From the NCBI RefSeq assembly GCF_016908355.1, contig NZ_JAFBDT010000003.1, positions 1 to 64,000 on the forward strand: a DNA stretch of 64,000 nt. Direction: 5' to 3'. The position numbers were made by a program, and so were the translations under genes. Below are positions 53,446 through 63,602 of this stretch, one piece after another. The notes beneath the pieces were generated by a model. The model saw only the letters and a list, made by a program, of their open reading frames with translations, made no database searches and was not told where the DNA came from. The stretch's first letter is position 1, and each line of letters opens with the position of its first letter. This DNA is from Fusibacter tunisiensis. GTDB taxonomy: Bacteria > Bacillota > Clostridia > Peptostreptococcales > Acidaminobacteraceae.

Positions 53446-54218
53446 TGAATCAACAACATAAATCGGAAACAGTTTATGAAGTTAAGGGCCTGAATCTTTG
53501 GTATGGAGACGATCAGGCACTTAAGGACATCAACTTGAAAATAGGGAAAAATGAGGTGACGGCAATTATCGGGCCCTCTGGTTGTGGTAAATCCACTTTT
53601 ATAAAAACCCTGAATCGGATGATAGAAAACATTCCAATTGTTCGGACATCTGGTGAAATTTTGTACCATGGCGATAATATTTTTGATAAAACGGTTCGGG
53701 TTGAAGAATTGAGAACAAAAGTGGGTATGGTTTTTCAAAAACCGAATCCTTTTCCAAAATCTATTTTTGAAAATGTGGTTTATGGCCCCAAAATACATGG
53801 CATAAAGGACAAAGCGCTATTAATGGAAATTGCAGAAACAAGCCTTAAAAGTGCGGCTTTATGGGATGAAGTAAAAGACAGGCTTAATGACAATGCCTAC
53901 GGTCTTTCAGGTGGACAGCAGCAAAGGCTTTGTATTGCAAGAGCCCTTGCAGTCCAACCAGATGTGATTCTCATGGATGAGCCAACGTCAGCCTTGGACC
54001 CAATCGCCACTGCGAAAATTGAAGAACTGATTGATACGCTCAAGGAAGAATACACGATTGCCATTGTGACACACTCTATGCAACAGGCGGGACGGATTTC
54101 AGACAAGACGGCTTTCTTTTTGATGGGAGAGCTTATTGAATTTGATCGCACTGAGGTACTGTTTTCAAACCCTAGGGACAAACGTACAGAAGATTACATT
54201 ACCGGGCGTTTCGGTTGA
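53445..54218 (+). CDS. pstB: Phosphate ABC ATPase PstB
   Basis: A 257-residue ABC ATPase. Walker [11 protein letters not shown]-loop [12 protein letters not shown], signature LSGGQQQRL and Walker [13 protein letters not shown], then the His switch THSMQQA. This matches the E. coli and Bacillus PstB pattern exactly. It starts with ATG sharing one base with the pstA stop and ends 21 bp before phoU. Confidence 0.96.
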   Translation: MNQQHKSETVYEVKGLNLWYGDDQALKDINLKIGKNEVTAIIGPSGCGKSTFIKTLNRMIENIPIVRTSGEILYHGDNIFDKTVRVEELRTKVGMVFQKPNPFPKSIFENVVYGPKIHGIKDKALLMEIAETSLKSAALWDEVKDRLNDNAYGLSGGQQQRLCIARALAVQPDVILMDEPTSALDPIATAKIEELIDTLKEEYTIAIVTHSMQQAGRISDKTAFFLMGELIEFDRTEVLFSNPRDKRTEDYITGRFG

Positions 54219-54239
54219 TGTGCAAAGGAGATATATTTT

Positions 54240-54890
54240 ATGAGAATTGGACTGGAAAACAACTTAAATTCCATTAATGTGGAAATAATTAGAATGGGAA
54301 CTTTGGTGGAAAAGGCTATTGAGGAAACCATAGAAGCCTTGATTCATCAAGATGAAGAATTGGCAAGGAAAATTATCAAAGGCGACGACCGATTTGATGC
54401 CATGGAGCTGGATATTGAAAATCGTTGTATTACTGCTATTGCCACGCAACAACCTGTTGCAAGTGACCTTAGGTCTCTTTTTTCAATTGTAAAAATAGTG
54501 ACGGATTTGGAGCGTATAGCTGACCATTGTCAGGATATATCAAAGCTGACAATAAATCTGGCAGAAAAAGTATACGTGAAACCTTTAATTGATATTCCTA
54601 AAATGGCAGAAGAAGTTCGTAAAATGATAAAAATGACCATTGACTGTTATATAGATCAAGACGTTTCAAAAGCCAAATACATTTGTAAAAATGATGATGT
54701 GGTGGATGCTTATTTTAAAACGATTTTTGATGATCTTGAACTTGTTATGCGGGAAAAACCAGATGAAATTAAACAATGTATGGATTTTCTCATGATTGGA
54801 AAGTACCTTGAACGCATGGCTGATCATGCAACCAATATTGCTGAATGGGTGATTTTCACAGTTGAAGGAGAACATTACGCCGCAGATTAA
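54240..54890 (+). CDS. phoU: Phosphate transport regulator PhoU
   Basis: A 216-residue, two-repeat helical bundle. Each repeat carries a family ExxxD type metal motif: DLERIADHCQDIS and YLERMADHATNIAEW. PhoU represses the Pho response and controls Pst flux. ATG 54240 follows AAAGGAGATATATTTT. It is the last gene of the pst operon, before a terminator. Confidence 0.95.
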   Translation: MRIGLENNLNSINVEIIRMGTLVEKAIEETIEALIHQDEELARKIIKGDDRFDAMELDIENRCITAIATQQPVASDLRSLFSIVKIVTDLERIADHCQDISKLTINLAEKVYVKPLIDIPKMAEEVRKMIKMTIDCYIDQDVSKAKYICKNDDVVDAYFKTIFDDLELVMREKPDEIKQCMDFLMIGKYLERMADHATNIAEWVIFTVEGEHYAAD

Positions 54891-54895
54891 TTCGA

Positions 54896-54922
54896 AGTGC
54901 AGAAAATTCTGCGCTTTTTTTT
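54896..54922 (+). terminator. Terminator after phoU
   Basis: AGTGCAGAA (54896-54904) pairs with TTCTGCGCT (54907-54915) around AA, followed by TTTTTTT. Confidence 0.85.
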
Positions 54923-54968
54923 ATGTTGTGTTATAATTGGGTATAATGCAAGTAAATGGAGTTTGTAT

Positions 54969-56120
54969 ATGAAAGTTTATCTCGACAATGGCGCAACCTC
55001 CTATCCCAAACCCAAAGGGCTTGAAGAAGCTTTGGTGAGGGCTATAACCCAATATGGAGGCAGTTTGCACCGCAGTCAATCGGATGACGCATTAAATCTG
55101 GAGAGAGAAGTCTATCAAACGAGGCTTTTGATTGCAGATTTTTTTGGCTTTCATGCGGTTGATCATGTAGTTTTCACAAAAAATATAACCGAATCTGTAA
55201 ATCTTGTTTTAAATGGTTTTTTAGAAGTTGGAGATCATGTTGTTATAACAAGTTTAGAGCACAACGCAGTTGTGCGACCACTTGAATATCTTAGGCAGAC
55301 CAGAGGTATAAGTTACGAGACCATTCCTTTTATTCCAGGTGAAGGTCTGGACTTTGAACTGCTTACGCAAGCACTTCACAATAAACCTAAACTTATGATT
55401 TCGACCATGGCATCCAATGTAACAGGAGATCTTTTGGACACCATACGTATGGGTGAGTTGTGCAAGGCTTATGAGGTTCCTTTTTTCATTGATACGGCTC
55501 AAACTGCAGGTGGAATTGAGGTTGATTACAGAACTTTAAATGCTTCTTTTTTAGCGTTTACTGGTCACAAGTCGCTTCTGGGTCCATCTGGAATTGGAGG
55601 CGTTTTAATTGACCCAAGCATGGCTGGGAAGGTGAAACCTTTTATCTATGGTGGGACAGGAAGTTTATCTGATAGTTTGGAACAGCCAGAATGGTTGCCT
55701 GATAAATTTGAATCAGGAACTCAAAATACCATTGGAATATTGGGATTAAAAGCTTCCCTTGAATTCATACAACATATTGGGATAAAAGAAATTAGGCAGC
55801 ATGAATTGGAACTCATGACCTATTTTCAAAAAGGACTAGAAACTGAAATTGGGATTCGCCCAATCGGCTACAAAAACCCCAGTATGCGAATGGGACTTTT
55901 GGCCATTTCAGTACCAGATATAGACCCTTCTTTTTTTGTCCACGAACTCAATAAAAACTATGGCATTTCAACAAGAGGTGGTCTACATTGTGCACCTTTT
56001 GCCCATCAGACTTATGGCACCTACCCTAAAGGATCGATTCGATTTGGGCTCTCATATTTCACAAGCCAAACCGATCTGGAATATACAATCGCGTCTGTAA
56101 AAAAAATTCTGAAAGATTAA
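54969..56120 (+). CDS. Cysteine desulfurase-like PLP enzyme (class V aminotransferase)
   Basis: A 383-residue fold-type I PLP protein of the CsdA/SufS-like group. It has [13 protein letters not shown], the PLP Lys in [15 protein letters not shown], and the cysteine loop [11 protein letters not shown] (the active Cys). It also has DTAQTAGGI for PLP binding. It could be a real desulfurase supplying sulfur, or a related lyase; no SUF or ISC scaffold is near. ATG 54969 follows GGAGTTTGTAT; the frame opens upstream over the phoU terminator and is unlikely to be used. Confidence 0.83.
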   Translation: MKVYLDNGATSYPKPKGLEEALVRAITQYGGSLHRSQSDDALNLEREVYQTRLLIADFFGFHAVDHVVFTKNITESVNLVLNGFLEVGDHVVITSLEHNAVVRPLEYLRQTRGISYETIPFIPGEGLDFELLTQALHNKPKLMISTMASNVTGDLLDTIRMGELCKAYEVPFFIDTAQTAGGIEVDYRTLNASFLAFTGHKSLLGPSGIGGVLIDPSMAGKVKPFIYGGTGSLSDSLEQPEWLPDKFESGTQNTIGILGLKASLEFIQHIGIKEIRQHELELMTYFQKGLETEIGIRPIGYKNPSMRMGLLAISVPDIDPSFFVHELNKNYGISTRGGLHCAPFAHQTYGTYPKGSIRFGLSYFTSQTDLEYTIASVKKILKD

Positions 56121-56139
56121 GTTAATTAAGGAGGACTGC

Positions 56140-57786
56140 ATGAAAGCAGAATCGACGAATTTTATTCACAATATAATCGATGCCGATTTGGCATCTGGCA
56201 AGGTAGACACTGTACAAACTAGATTTCCGCCTGAACCAAACGGGTATTTACATGTTGGTCATGCGAAAGCAATTTTAATCAACTATTTAACGGCTCAAAA
56301 GTATGGCGGAAGGTTCAATTTGAGGTTTGATGACACAAATCCGATTAAGGAAGATGTGGAATATGTCCATGCCATAAAGGAAGATATTAAGTGGCTTGGC
56401 TGTCATTGGGATGGTTTATTTTATGCATCTGATTATTTTGCCGATATGTATCGATATGCCCTTGAATTAATTGAAAAGGGCCTTGCGTATGTTGACGATC
56501 AAACTGCAGATGAAATCCGACAAACCCGCGGAACACTTACGACTTCTGGTGAGGAAAGTCCCTATAGAAATCGGACAATTGAAGAAAATTTAGATTTATT
56601 TAAGCGCATGAAACAGGGTGAGTTTCCGGATGGGACACGTGTTTTAAGGGCAAAAATTGACATGGGCAGCCCTAACATCAATATGCGAGATCCTGTGATT
56701 TATAGAATTGCCCATGCAACGCACCACAATACAGGGGATGAATGGTGTATCTATCCAATGTATGACTATGCCCATCCAATTGAAGACGCCCTTGAAGGTG
56801 TTACACATTCTCTGTGTTCTTTGGAATTTGAAAATCATAGACCTCTTTATGACTGGGTTTTAATGAATCTAAATGATTACGCTGTTAAAAGACCGCAACA
56901 AATCGAATTTGCAAAACTTTATATTAAAGATTCGGTTCTAGGAAAGCGTTATCTCAAAAAACTGGTGGATGATGGTGTTGTAGAAGGGTGGGATGATCCG
57001 AGACTGGATACGATTTCAGGTATGCGCCGTCGTGGGATTACGCCAGAAGCGATTCAAGATTTTGCTGAGCGTATCGGTGTTTCTAAAAGCAATAGTGTTG
57101 TAGACCGTGACCTTTTAGACCATTGTGTGCGTGAAGACCTAAAGCCGAAGGCACCTCGAAGAATGGCTGTTTTGGAACCTTTGAAAGTTGTCATTGAGAA
57201 TTATCCTGAGAATCAAGTGGAGTGGCTTGAAGATGACAACAACACAGACGCTGAAAATGCGGGAACGCGTCTTGTGCCATTTAGCCATGAGATATATGTG
57301 GAGCGATCAGACTTTGAGATGAATCCACCAAAGGGATTCCACAGGCTTTTTATTGGCAATGAAGTTAGGCTTAGAAAAGCGTATTTTATTAAATGCGTTG
57401 ACGTTCGAACAGATACAAATGGAAATGTTATTGAGCTTAGATGTACTTATGATCCGGAAACAAAAAGTGGTTCTGGGTTTTCAGGCCGAAAAGTGAAGGG
57501 CACAATTCATTGGGTTAGTGCGGATCATGCGGTTGATGCAACAGTAAGACTTTATGAAAATTTAATTTTAGAAGTTGAAGATGACGCAGAAGAACGGGTT
57601 TTTAATCCTGAATCAAAAGTGATTTTGGAAAATTGTAAACTTGAGCCTGCTTTTAAGAGCGATACAGAAACAACACACTATCAGTTTTTAAGACACGGGT
57701 ATTTTGTGGTTGATTCTAAATTATCAGCACCTGATACGTATGTGTTTAATCGTATAGTCTCTTTAAAGAGCTCATATAAAAAATAA
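56140..57786 (+). CDS. glnS: Glutaminyl-tRNA synthetase
   Basis: A 548-residue class I tRNA synthetase. HIGH is [15 protein letters not shown] and RFDDTNP follows; the KMSKS-like motif is VLGKRYL (near residue 270), a variant of the VMSKRKL seen in E. coli. The C-terminal beta barrels include [14 protein letters not shown]. GlnRS means Gln-tRNA is made directly here; many Firmicutes instead use GatCAB. ATG 56140 follows AAGGAGG. It lies 19 bp after the class V aminotransferase gene. Confidence 0.95.
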   Translation: MKAESTNFIHNIIDADLASGKVDTVQTRFPPEPNGYLHVGHAKAILINYLTAQKYGGRFNLRFDDTNPIKEDVEYVHAIKEDIKWLGCHWDGLFYASDYFADMYRYALELIEKGLAYVDDQTADEIRQTRGTLTTSGEESPYRNRTIEENLDLFKRMKQGEFPDGTRVLRAKIDMGSPNINMRDPVIYRIAHATHHNTGDEWCIYPMYDYAHPIEDALEGVTHSLCSLEFENHRPLYDWVLMNLNDYAVKRPQQIEFAKLYIKDSVLGKRYLKKLVDDGVVEGWDDPRLDTISGMRRRGITPEAIQDFAERIGVSKSNSVVDRDLLDHCVREDLKPKAPRRMAVLEPLKVVIENYPENQVEWLEDDNNTDAENAGTRLVPFSHEIYVERSDFEMNPPKGFHRLFIGNEVRLRKAYFIKCVDVRTDTNGNVIELRCTYDPETKSGSGFSGRKVKGTIHWVSADHAVDATVRLYENLILEVEDDAEERVFNPESKVILENCKLEPAFKSDTETTHYQFLRHGYFVVDSKLSAPDTYVFNRIVSLKSSYKK

Positions 57787-57805
57787 GCAGATAGGGGGGC
57801 GCGTT

Positions 57806-58153
57806 ATGGATAATAGGCGCAATAAACGATTTGAACAACTGGGTCAAATTGAAACTTATAATTTTCACGCATCCAACCAGGTGGTTGAGATTCAGACCCC
57901 TCTGGAGATTACATTAAGAGACGTTTCAGTAGGCGGTTTGGGTATTAAGTGCAATACGGCATTAAGTCCTGATACCACATTGAGTATGAATTTGGATTTT
58001 GAAGATGAGAATTATGTTGTGATTGGCAAAGTCGTTTGGTGTCGTGCAACAGGCAATGTTTTTAGCTGTGGATTAAAATTGATATATATGCCAGATGAAC
58101 TGGTGACGTATTTATCAGATCTAGAAAGTGGCAGCCACAAATATTCTAATTAA
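57806..58153 (+). CDS. PilZ-domain protein (c-di-GMP binding)
   Basis: A 115-residue stand-alone PilZ domain. It has the Arg-rich RRNKRF N-terminal switch and the DVSVGGLGIKC motif (DxSxxG), which bind c-di-GMP, and ends with a beta strand KVVWCR ... FSCGLKLIYM. It is not attached to other domains. It is 19 bp after glnS and 17 bp before pepF, so it is in an operon with them. This gives a c-di-GMP effector in the same window as the c-di-GMP-I riboswitches. Confidence 0.85.
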   Translation: MDNRRNKRFEQLGQIETYNFHASNQVVEIQTPLEITLRDVSVGGLGIKCNTALSPDTTLSMNLDFEDENYVVIGKVVWCRATGNVFSCGLKLIYMPDELVTYLSDLESGSHKYSN

Positions 58154-58170
58154 CCTATCGAGGAGGAAGC

Positions 58171-59949
58171 ATGAAAAGAGCAGATGTAGCAGAACAGTAC
58201 AAGTGGGATTTATCGGATCTTTTTGAAACGGATGCCAATTGGGAAGCTGAATTTATAAGTGTCAAAGCGGATGCGGAACAATTCAGAGTTTACAAAGGCA
58301 GATTGCTTGAAAGTGCAGAGGTTTTGCATGAAGCGATTCAAGCGAAGGAAAAGTTGACGCGAAAAATGACCAATCTTGTGACTTACGCCAGATTGAGACA
58401 TGATGAAGATACAAGGGATCCAATCTATCAGGGAATGGCTGCGAGAGTTGAATCATTAATGGCTGAAATTGGAGAAATGATGTCGTTTTTCAACCCTGAA
58501 ATACTGGGTGCGCCTTATTCAGAAGTTGAGGCCTTTCTTGCGTATCCGCCATTGTCTATTTATAGAAAAGCTTTTGAAGATCTTTTCAGAAATAAACCGC
58601 ATACTTTATCAGAAGAGATCGAATCCATACTGGCACAAACCGAGGAAATGGGAAGCGTTCCATCTAATGTTTATGGCATGCTTTTGAATGCAGATATGAC
58701 GTTTGAAGATGCAATTGATTCAGAGGGAAAAGTTCATAAATTAACAAATGGATCTTACATTTCTTTGATGATGAGCAAAGACCGAGTCCTTAGAGAAGAT
58801 GCGTTTAACAAATACTATAAAACATATGAAACCCACATCAATACCATTGCAACATTAATGCAAAGTGAAGTTAAGAAAAACATTTTCTATAGCCGTATGC
58901 GTAAACATACCTCTGCTAGAGAAGCTGCTCTTTTTCAGAACAATGTTCCAACTTCTGTACCGGATCAATTAATCCAAGCAGTCAATGACAATTTAGAGAC
59001 GTTTTATAAGTACATGAAATTGCGCAAACGGGTTTTGGGTGTGACAGACTTGCACCTCTATGATGTTTATACCCCGATTGTATCGAATGTAGAGTTTCCC
59101 GTGACTTTTGAAGAAGCGAAAGGAATGGTAACAGAAGCCATTGCACCCCTTGGAAAATCTTATCAAAATACGATTAAATCAGCCTTTTCAAGTCGATGGA
59201 TAGATGTTTTTGAAACAGAGGGAAAACGTTCAGGTGCATACTCTTGGGGAACATATGATTCCAAACCTTATGTGCTTTTAAATCACAAGGAAAATGTGGA
59301 CAGCATGTTTACGTTGGCACATGAATTAGGACACTCAATGCATTCGTATTTAACCCGTGGCACACAGCCTTATGTTTATGGCAATTATTCGATTTTTGTT
59401 GCAGAAGTGGCATCCACAACAAACGAAGCGCTCTTAAATGATTACTTGATGAAGACTTTGACAGATGAAAATAAGAAAAAGTATATTCTCAACCACTATT
59501 TGGAACAGTTTAGAGGCACAATTTTTAGGCAGACAATGTTTGCAGAGTTTGAACGTGATATTCATGCCCATGTAGAAAATGGTGGGGCTTTAACTGCGGA
59601 TTATTTGTGTAATCATTATCTGGACCTAAATCGGAAATATTTTGGACCTGATGTTGTTGTGGATGATGCGATTAAATACGAATGGGCAAGAATTCCCCAT
59701 ATGTATTATAATTTTTATGTGTACCAGTACGCAACTGGGTTTTCTGCGGCAATTGCGCTTGCAGATAAGATGCTCACAGAAGGTCAACCTGCTGTAGACC
59801 GATATTTGGAATTTTTATCGTCTGGATCTAGCGATTACCCAATTAATATTTTGAGAAAAGCAGGCGCAGATATGGAAACCGATGCACCTGTAAAAGGTGC
59901 TCTAAATGTCTTCAAGAAGGTTGTTGACGAACTGGATCAAATGCTTTAA
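58171..59949 (+). CDS. pepF: Oligoendopeptidase F
   Basis: A 592-residue M3-family zinc peptidase. The active site is HELGHSMHS (HExxH), and a later EVASTTNEALLND gives the third zinc ligand. The N-terminal part is helical, as usual for PepF. It degrades peptides of about 7-17 residues in the cytosol. ATG 58171 follows GAGGAGGAAGC. A promoter for folT lies inside its last codons. Confidence 0.95.
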   Translation: MKRADVAEQYKWDLSDLFETDANWEAEFISVKADAEQFRVYKGRLLESAEVLHEAIQAKEKLTRKMTNLVTYARLRHDEDTRDPIYQGMAARVESLMAEIGEMMSFFNPEILGAPYSEVEAFLAYPPLSIYRKAFEDLFRNKPHTLSEEIESILAQTEEMGSVPSNVYGMLLNADMTFEDAIDSEGKVHKLTNGSYISLMMSKDRVLREDAFNKYYKTYETHINTIATLMQSEVKKNIFYSRMRKHTSAREAALFQNNVPTSVPDQLIQAVNDNLETFYKYMKLRKRVLGVTDLHLYDVYTPIVSNVEFPVTFEEAKGMVTEAIAPLGKSYQNTIKSAFSSRWIDVFETEGKRSGAYSWGTYDSKPYVLLNHKENVDSMFTLAHELGHSMHSYLTRGTQPYVYGNYSIFVAEVASTTNEALLNDYLMKTLTDENKKKYILNHYLEQFRGTIFRQTMFAEFERDIHAHVENGGALTADYLCNHYLDLNRKYFGPDVVVDDAIKYEWARIPHMYYNFYVYQYATGFSAAIALADKMLTEGQPAVDRYLEFLSSGSSDYPINILRKAGADMETDAPVKGALNVFKKVVDELDQML

Positions 59950-59952
59950 AAT
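59924..59952 (+). promoter_or_regulatory. Promoter of the THF riboswitch-folT unit
   Basis: TTGACG (59924-59929), 17-bp spacer, TAAAAT (59947-59952). The -35 lies within pepF and the -10 starts at its stop codon. Confidence 0.72.
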
Positions 59953-59965
59953 TAAAGCGCTACGT

Positions 59966-60060
59966 AACAGAGTAGGTAAAACGCGTTAAGTGTTAGGGAA
60001 TGGGAAGTTGTCCCTAAACGAAAGACTTATGTCTGCGGTGTTTTACTGCGTCCGCTGTTG
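59966..60060 (+). ncRNA. THF riboswitch upstream of folT
   Basis: The leader contains AGAGTAG, GCGTTAAGTG, a hairpin arm (TTAGGGA / TCCCTAA) with GGGAAGTTG, ACGAAAG, GCGGTG and ACTGCGTCCGC. These are the conserved blocks of the class I tetrahydrofolate riboswitch (GAGTAG ... GCGTTAAGTG ... ACGAA ... GCGGTG ... GCATCCGC). Outer ACAG/CTGT pairing closes P1. It is about 63 nt before the folT start. Regulation is likely by masking translation, as no T-run terminator follows. Confidence 0.9.
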
Positions 60061-60122
60061 CATTATTATGCTCTTTGAGTAGTAATGTAATAGTAGGGTA
60101 TTGCATGAAAGGAGAGCTAATA

Positions 60123-60866
60123 ATGGAGACAAAAAGAACCACACGCAAGTTGAGCACAACAGTAATTGTTAAGGCTGCACTGCTTGCAGCAGCAAGTATT
60201 GTACTAACCCGTTTTTTTTCTTATATGATTCCCCTTGGGGGATTGCCAGCCTTAAGAATTGGGTTTGGGACGGTGCCGCTGATTATAGCTGGCATGATGT
60301 TAGGACCTTTAGCAGGTGGAATTGTTGGTGTTGTATCGGATCTGACGGGATTTTTGATTAACCCTATGGGGTCGATGTTTCATCCTGGATTCACAGTAAC
60401 TGCCGCACTCTATGGTGTGCTTTCAGGTGTTTTATTTAAGAAAATAAAAATCCAAAACATGAAGGTGAACTTTAATTATATAAATGCTGTGATGATGGTG
60501 ATTTTTGCCACATTAATTGCATGGATTGTATTTAGAGGTGAAGGTCTTGATTTTGGAAATTCACAAACCATCTTGATGTTGGTACTGATGGCACTTGTAA
60601 CGGCACTATTTATTGTTTTGCCATTTGTGATTTCAACAAAATTTAAAAACAAATCAAGTCAAATTGCATTTGATAAAATTGCTTTTGCTGTAAGTATCAC
60701 TTATGTGATCAACGCATTATTTTTGAATACGTTATGGCTTTCAATGCTCTTGGATAAAGGATTCATTCTGCTTTTACCCGGAAGAATTGTTGCATCTGTT
60801 GTGACGATTCCGGCTTATTCTTGGATTATTTATTCATTGAGTAAAGTTATTAAATACACAAATTAA
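60123..60866 (+). CDS. folT: Folate ECF transporter S component FolT
   Basis: A 247-residue membrane protein with six helices. The motif GGLPALRIGFGTVPLIIAGM and the FHPGFTVTAALYGVLSG segment mark FolT; folate binds at the membrane-embedded core. It needs the EcfAA'T module, which is elsewhere. The THF riboswitch in its leader supports folate as substrate. ATG 60123 follows AAAGGAGAGC. Confidence 0.93.
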   Translation: METKRTTRKLSTTVIVKAALLAAASIVLTRFFSYMIPLGGLPALRIGFGTVPLIIAGMMLGPLAGGIVGVVSDLTGFLINPMGSMFHPGFTVTAALYGVLSGVLFKKIKIQNMKVNFNYINAVMMVIFATLIAWIVFRGEGLDFGNSQTILMLVLMALVTALFIVLPFVISTKFKNKSSQIAFDKIAFAVSITYVINALFLNTLWLSMLLDKGFILLLPGRIVASVVTIPAYSWIIYSLSKVIKYTN

Positions 60867-60876
60867 GCGATCTTTA

Positions 60877-60910
60877 AATAGGTGCATTTTCGCACCTATT
60901 TTTATTTTTT
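60877..60910 (+). terminator. Terminator after folT
   Basis: AATAGGTGC (60877-60885) pairs with GCACCTATT (60892-60900), then TTTATTTTTT. Confidence 0.9.
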
Positions 60911-60951
60911 AGTATGATATAATGGGTTATAATGTTTACGAGAGGTAAATT

Positions 60952-61599
60952 ATGAATAAAAAAAACATACCAATTCTCTTGGAAATTTTAGATGAACTCT
61001 ATCCTGATGCAAGAGCTGAATTGGATTATAGCACACCGTATGAACTTCTTGTAGCGGTTATTTTAAGTGCACAATGCACAGATGTCCGTGTAAATAAGGT
61101 AACGAAAGTGCTTTTCGACGTGGCACCAAATCCAGAAAAATTAAGGGCATTACCCATTGATGAATTGGAAACGATCATAAGACCTTGTGGGCTTTATAAA
61201 ACGAAAGCAAGAAATCTACATTTGACAGCTGAAAATTTGGTTGTCAAATGGAATGGTCTTGTACCAGAAAAACATGAAGATTTAAAGGCACTCCCAGGGG
61301 TCGGTCAAAAAACTGCGAATGTTGTAATCAGCAATGCTTTTGGTGTGCCTGCCATTGCAGTTGACACGCATGTCTTTCGAGTTTCTAATAGGATTGGACT
61401 TGTGCGTGCGAAAAATGTAGTCGAAACCGAAAAACAACTTGAAAAAGCCATTGATCGGAATCGGTGGACAAAGCTTCACCATCAGTTAATTTTGCATGGA
61501 AGAAGGGTTTGCAAGGCGAGAACACCAAATTGTGAAACCTGCAAGATTAGCCCTTATTGCGATTATTATAAAAAGCGTCACAAAGGAGAACGAAAATGA
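60952..61599 (+). CDS. nth: Endonuclease III (DNA glycosylase/AP lyase)
   Basis: A 215-residue base excision repair enzyme. The helix-hairpin-helix LPGVGQKTANVVISNAFG has the catalytic Lys (GQK), followed by Asp in VDTHVFRV. The [4Fe-4S] cluster C-x6-C-x2-C-x5-C is in VCKARTPNCETCKISPYC. It removes oxidised pyrimidines. It starts with GAGAGG upstream and overlaps the FtsA-like gene by 4 bp (ATGA). Confidence 0.96.
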   Translation: MNKKNIPILLEILDELYPDARAELDYSTPYELLVAVILSAQCTDVRVNKVTKVLFDVAPNPEKLRALPIDELETIIRPCGLYKTKARNLHLTAENLVVKWNGLVPEKHEDLKALPGVGQKTANVVISNAFGVPAIAVDTHVFRVSNRIGLVRAKNVVETEKQLEKAIDRNRWTKLHHQLILHGRRVCKARTPNCETCKISPYCDYYKKRHKGERK

Positions 61600-63593
61600 A
61601 ATTGGAATCCATGCCTAAAAATATAATGTTCGCACTTGATATTGGAACGCGTAGCGTTGTTGGTGTTTTGTCAAAAAAAATCGGCAAAGACTATGTGGTT
61701 GTGGATTTCGAAGTTTTAGAACATCCAGAACGGGCTATGTTTGATGGTCAAATTCACGACATACAGAAGGTGACGGATGTGGTTATGACAGTTGTTTCAG
61801 AGCTTGAGTCTCGAAATGGCTATAAAATTGAACGGGCTGCCATTGCTGCAGCAGGACGGGCTCTAAAAACAGAACGGGCTAGGTCGGATGCTGGGATAGA
61901 TGTAACTGTTGAAATAGATAAGGCTCTTGTAGAGAGTGTTGAAATGCAAGCAATTCAGCTGGCACAAAGCCAACTTTCTAAGAAAACTGGAAAACAGTCA
62001 CAGTACTATTGTGTTGGTTACAGTGTTGTTAACTATTTCTTGGATGATGCTATGATCTTAAACCCGCTGGGGCATCGTGGTGGGGAACTTGGTGTGGAAA
62101 TAATTGCAACTTTTTTGCCCCATATTGTTGTGGACAGTCTGTATTCAGTTGTTCATAAAGCTGGACTTGAAGTGATGAACCTTACTTTGGAACCAATTGC
62201 AGCCATGAATGTGGCCATCCCTAAAAATTTACGACTCCTTAATTTGGCACTGGTTGATGTGGGTGCGGGGACTTCGGATATTGCAATCTCCAAGGAAGGC
62301 ACAGTTGTTTCATATGGAATGGTATCTCTTGCAGGTGATGAAATTACAGAAAAGATTGCCCAAACCTACCTTTTGGATTTTAATCGGGCTGAAAAATTAA
62401 AGGTGGAACTCAATCAAAAAGAGCGTCACGAGTATATGGATATACTTGGGCTTAAACATGAAATAACAACTGAACAAGTCATGCGAGATATACGGGAAGT
62501 TGTTCGGTTTATAGCAACACAAGTGGCTCAAAATTTATTGGAACTGAATCAAAAAGCACCAAGTGCTGTTTTTTGCATAGGTGGCGGATCTCAAATCCCG
62601 TTTTTTACAGAAGATTTGGCGGAGTCATTAGGACTACCTATGGAACGTGTTGCAATTAAAGCAGTTGATCAACTCCCAGAAATAGTTTTTGAATCAGAGG
62701 TCTTAAAGGGCCCTGAGTTTATGACGCCTATTGGGATTGGTGTTACAGCATTTGAAGAGAGAGATCATGATTTTATAAGGGTTAATGTCAATGAAACCTC
62801 TATACGATTGTTAAATACAAAACCGCTTAAAGTAGCGGATGCTCTGTTGCTTGCAGGAATCAGTGCGAGAAATTTAATTTCTGAACGTGGTGACGCTATG
62901 CAGATTACCTTGAATGGAGAGATAAAGGAACTTAAAGGGGATTACGGAGATCCTGCGAAAATATTGCTTAATGGTGGCCTTTCAGCTTTGGATGAAAAAA
63001 TAAGCCACAAGGATCAAATTGTGGTGATACCAGCAACAAAAGGGTCCATACGATCACTTGAACTGAAAGAACTCGTAAATTACGAAGCGTCAATTTCAAT
63101 AAATGGCCAAAAAATCAAATGTATACATGCTGTTGAGGTAAATGGTGTGGCAAGAGAAGGCATTTATAAAGTGATGCCCGGCGATGTAATTGAAACAAAG
63201 GGGATCAAAACAGTTAATGATTTAGCAGAATTAATGGAAATTGATCTGATGTATTTCCATATATTAAATGGAGATACACCTTTAAGAAAACAGGATTCAA
63301 TAAGATGGGGTGAAAAGTATTATTTTAAACCCATTGAAAAAAAAGCTGTGGAGACACCAGTGGAAACGCCAGATGGTGATTCATCTGCAGAAATGACAGT
63401 CTTTGTCAATGAAAAACCTGTAGAGATACCGATTGGAAAAATACAACCTGTTTTTGTGGATGTGTTTAATTATATAGATTTTGATTTGACCAAACCACAA
63501 GGCATTTTGAATCTGAGGTTAAACGGTGAGCGCGCTTTATACACAGATGTATTAAACCCAGGAGATCGAATTGAAATTAATTGGAAAAAATAG
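61596..63593 (+). CDS. FtsA-like actin-fold ATPase with long beta-rich tail
   Basis: A 665-residue protein. Residues 1-380 or so are an FtsA/PilM-like actin fold: phosphate-1 motif DIGTRSVVGVL, a SHS2/1C-like insert, phosphate-2 LVDVGAGTSDIAIS, and adenosine motif CIGGGSQIPFF. The remaining 280 residues are a beta-rich tail with repeated INGQxIKC, ITLNGEIKEL and VFVNEKPVEI units, each ending near a GD-x-I strand. FtsA is normally about 420 residues. It overlaps nth by 4 bp. It could be a divergent FtsA or a pilus/sporulation-type ATPase; the canonical ftsZ is not here. Confidence 0.75.
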   Translation: MKLESMPKNIMFALDIGTRSVVGVLSKKIGKDYVVVDFEVLEHPERAMFDGQIHDIQKVTDVVMTVVSELESRNGYKIERAAIAAAGRALKTERARSDAGIDVTVEIDKALVESVEMQAIQLAQSQLSKKTGKQSQYYCVGYSVVNYFLDDAMILNPLGHRGGELGVEIIATFLPHIVVDSLYSVVHKAGLEVMNLTLEPIAAMNVAIPKNLRLLNLALVDVGAGTSDIAISKEGTVVSYGMVSLAGDEITEKIAQTYLLDFNRAEKLKVELNQKERHEYMDILGLKHEITTEQVMRDIREVVRFIATQVAQNLLELNQKAPSAVFCIGGGSQIPFFTEDLAESLGLPMERVAIKAVDQLPEIVFESEVLKGPEFMTPIGIGVTAFEERDHDFIRVNVNETSIRLLNTKPLKVADALLLAGISARNLISERGDAMQITLNGEIKELKGDYGDPAKILLNGGLSALDEKISHKDQIVVIPATKGSIRSLELKELVNYEASISINGQKIKCIHAVEVNGVAREGIYKVMPGDVIETKGIKTVNDLAELMEIDLMYFHILNGDTPLRKQDSIRWGEKYYFKPIEKKAVETPVETPDGDSSAEMTVFVNEKPVEIPIGKIQPVFVDVFNYIDFDLTKPQGILNLRLNGERALYTDVLNPGDRIEINWKK

Positions 63594-63602
63594 GAGAGAT
63601 AA

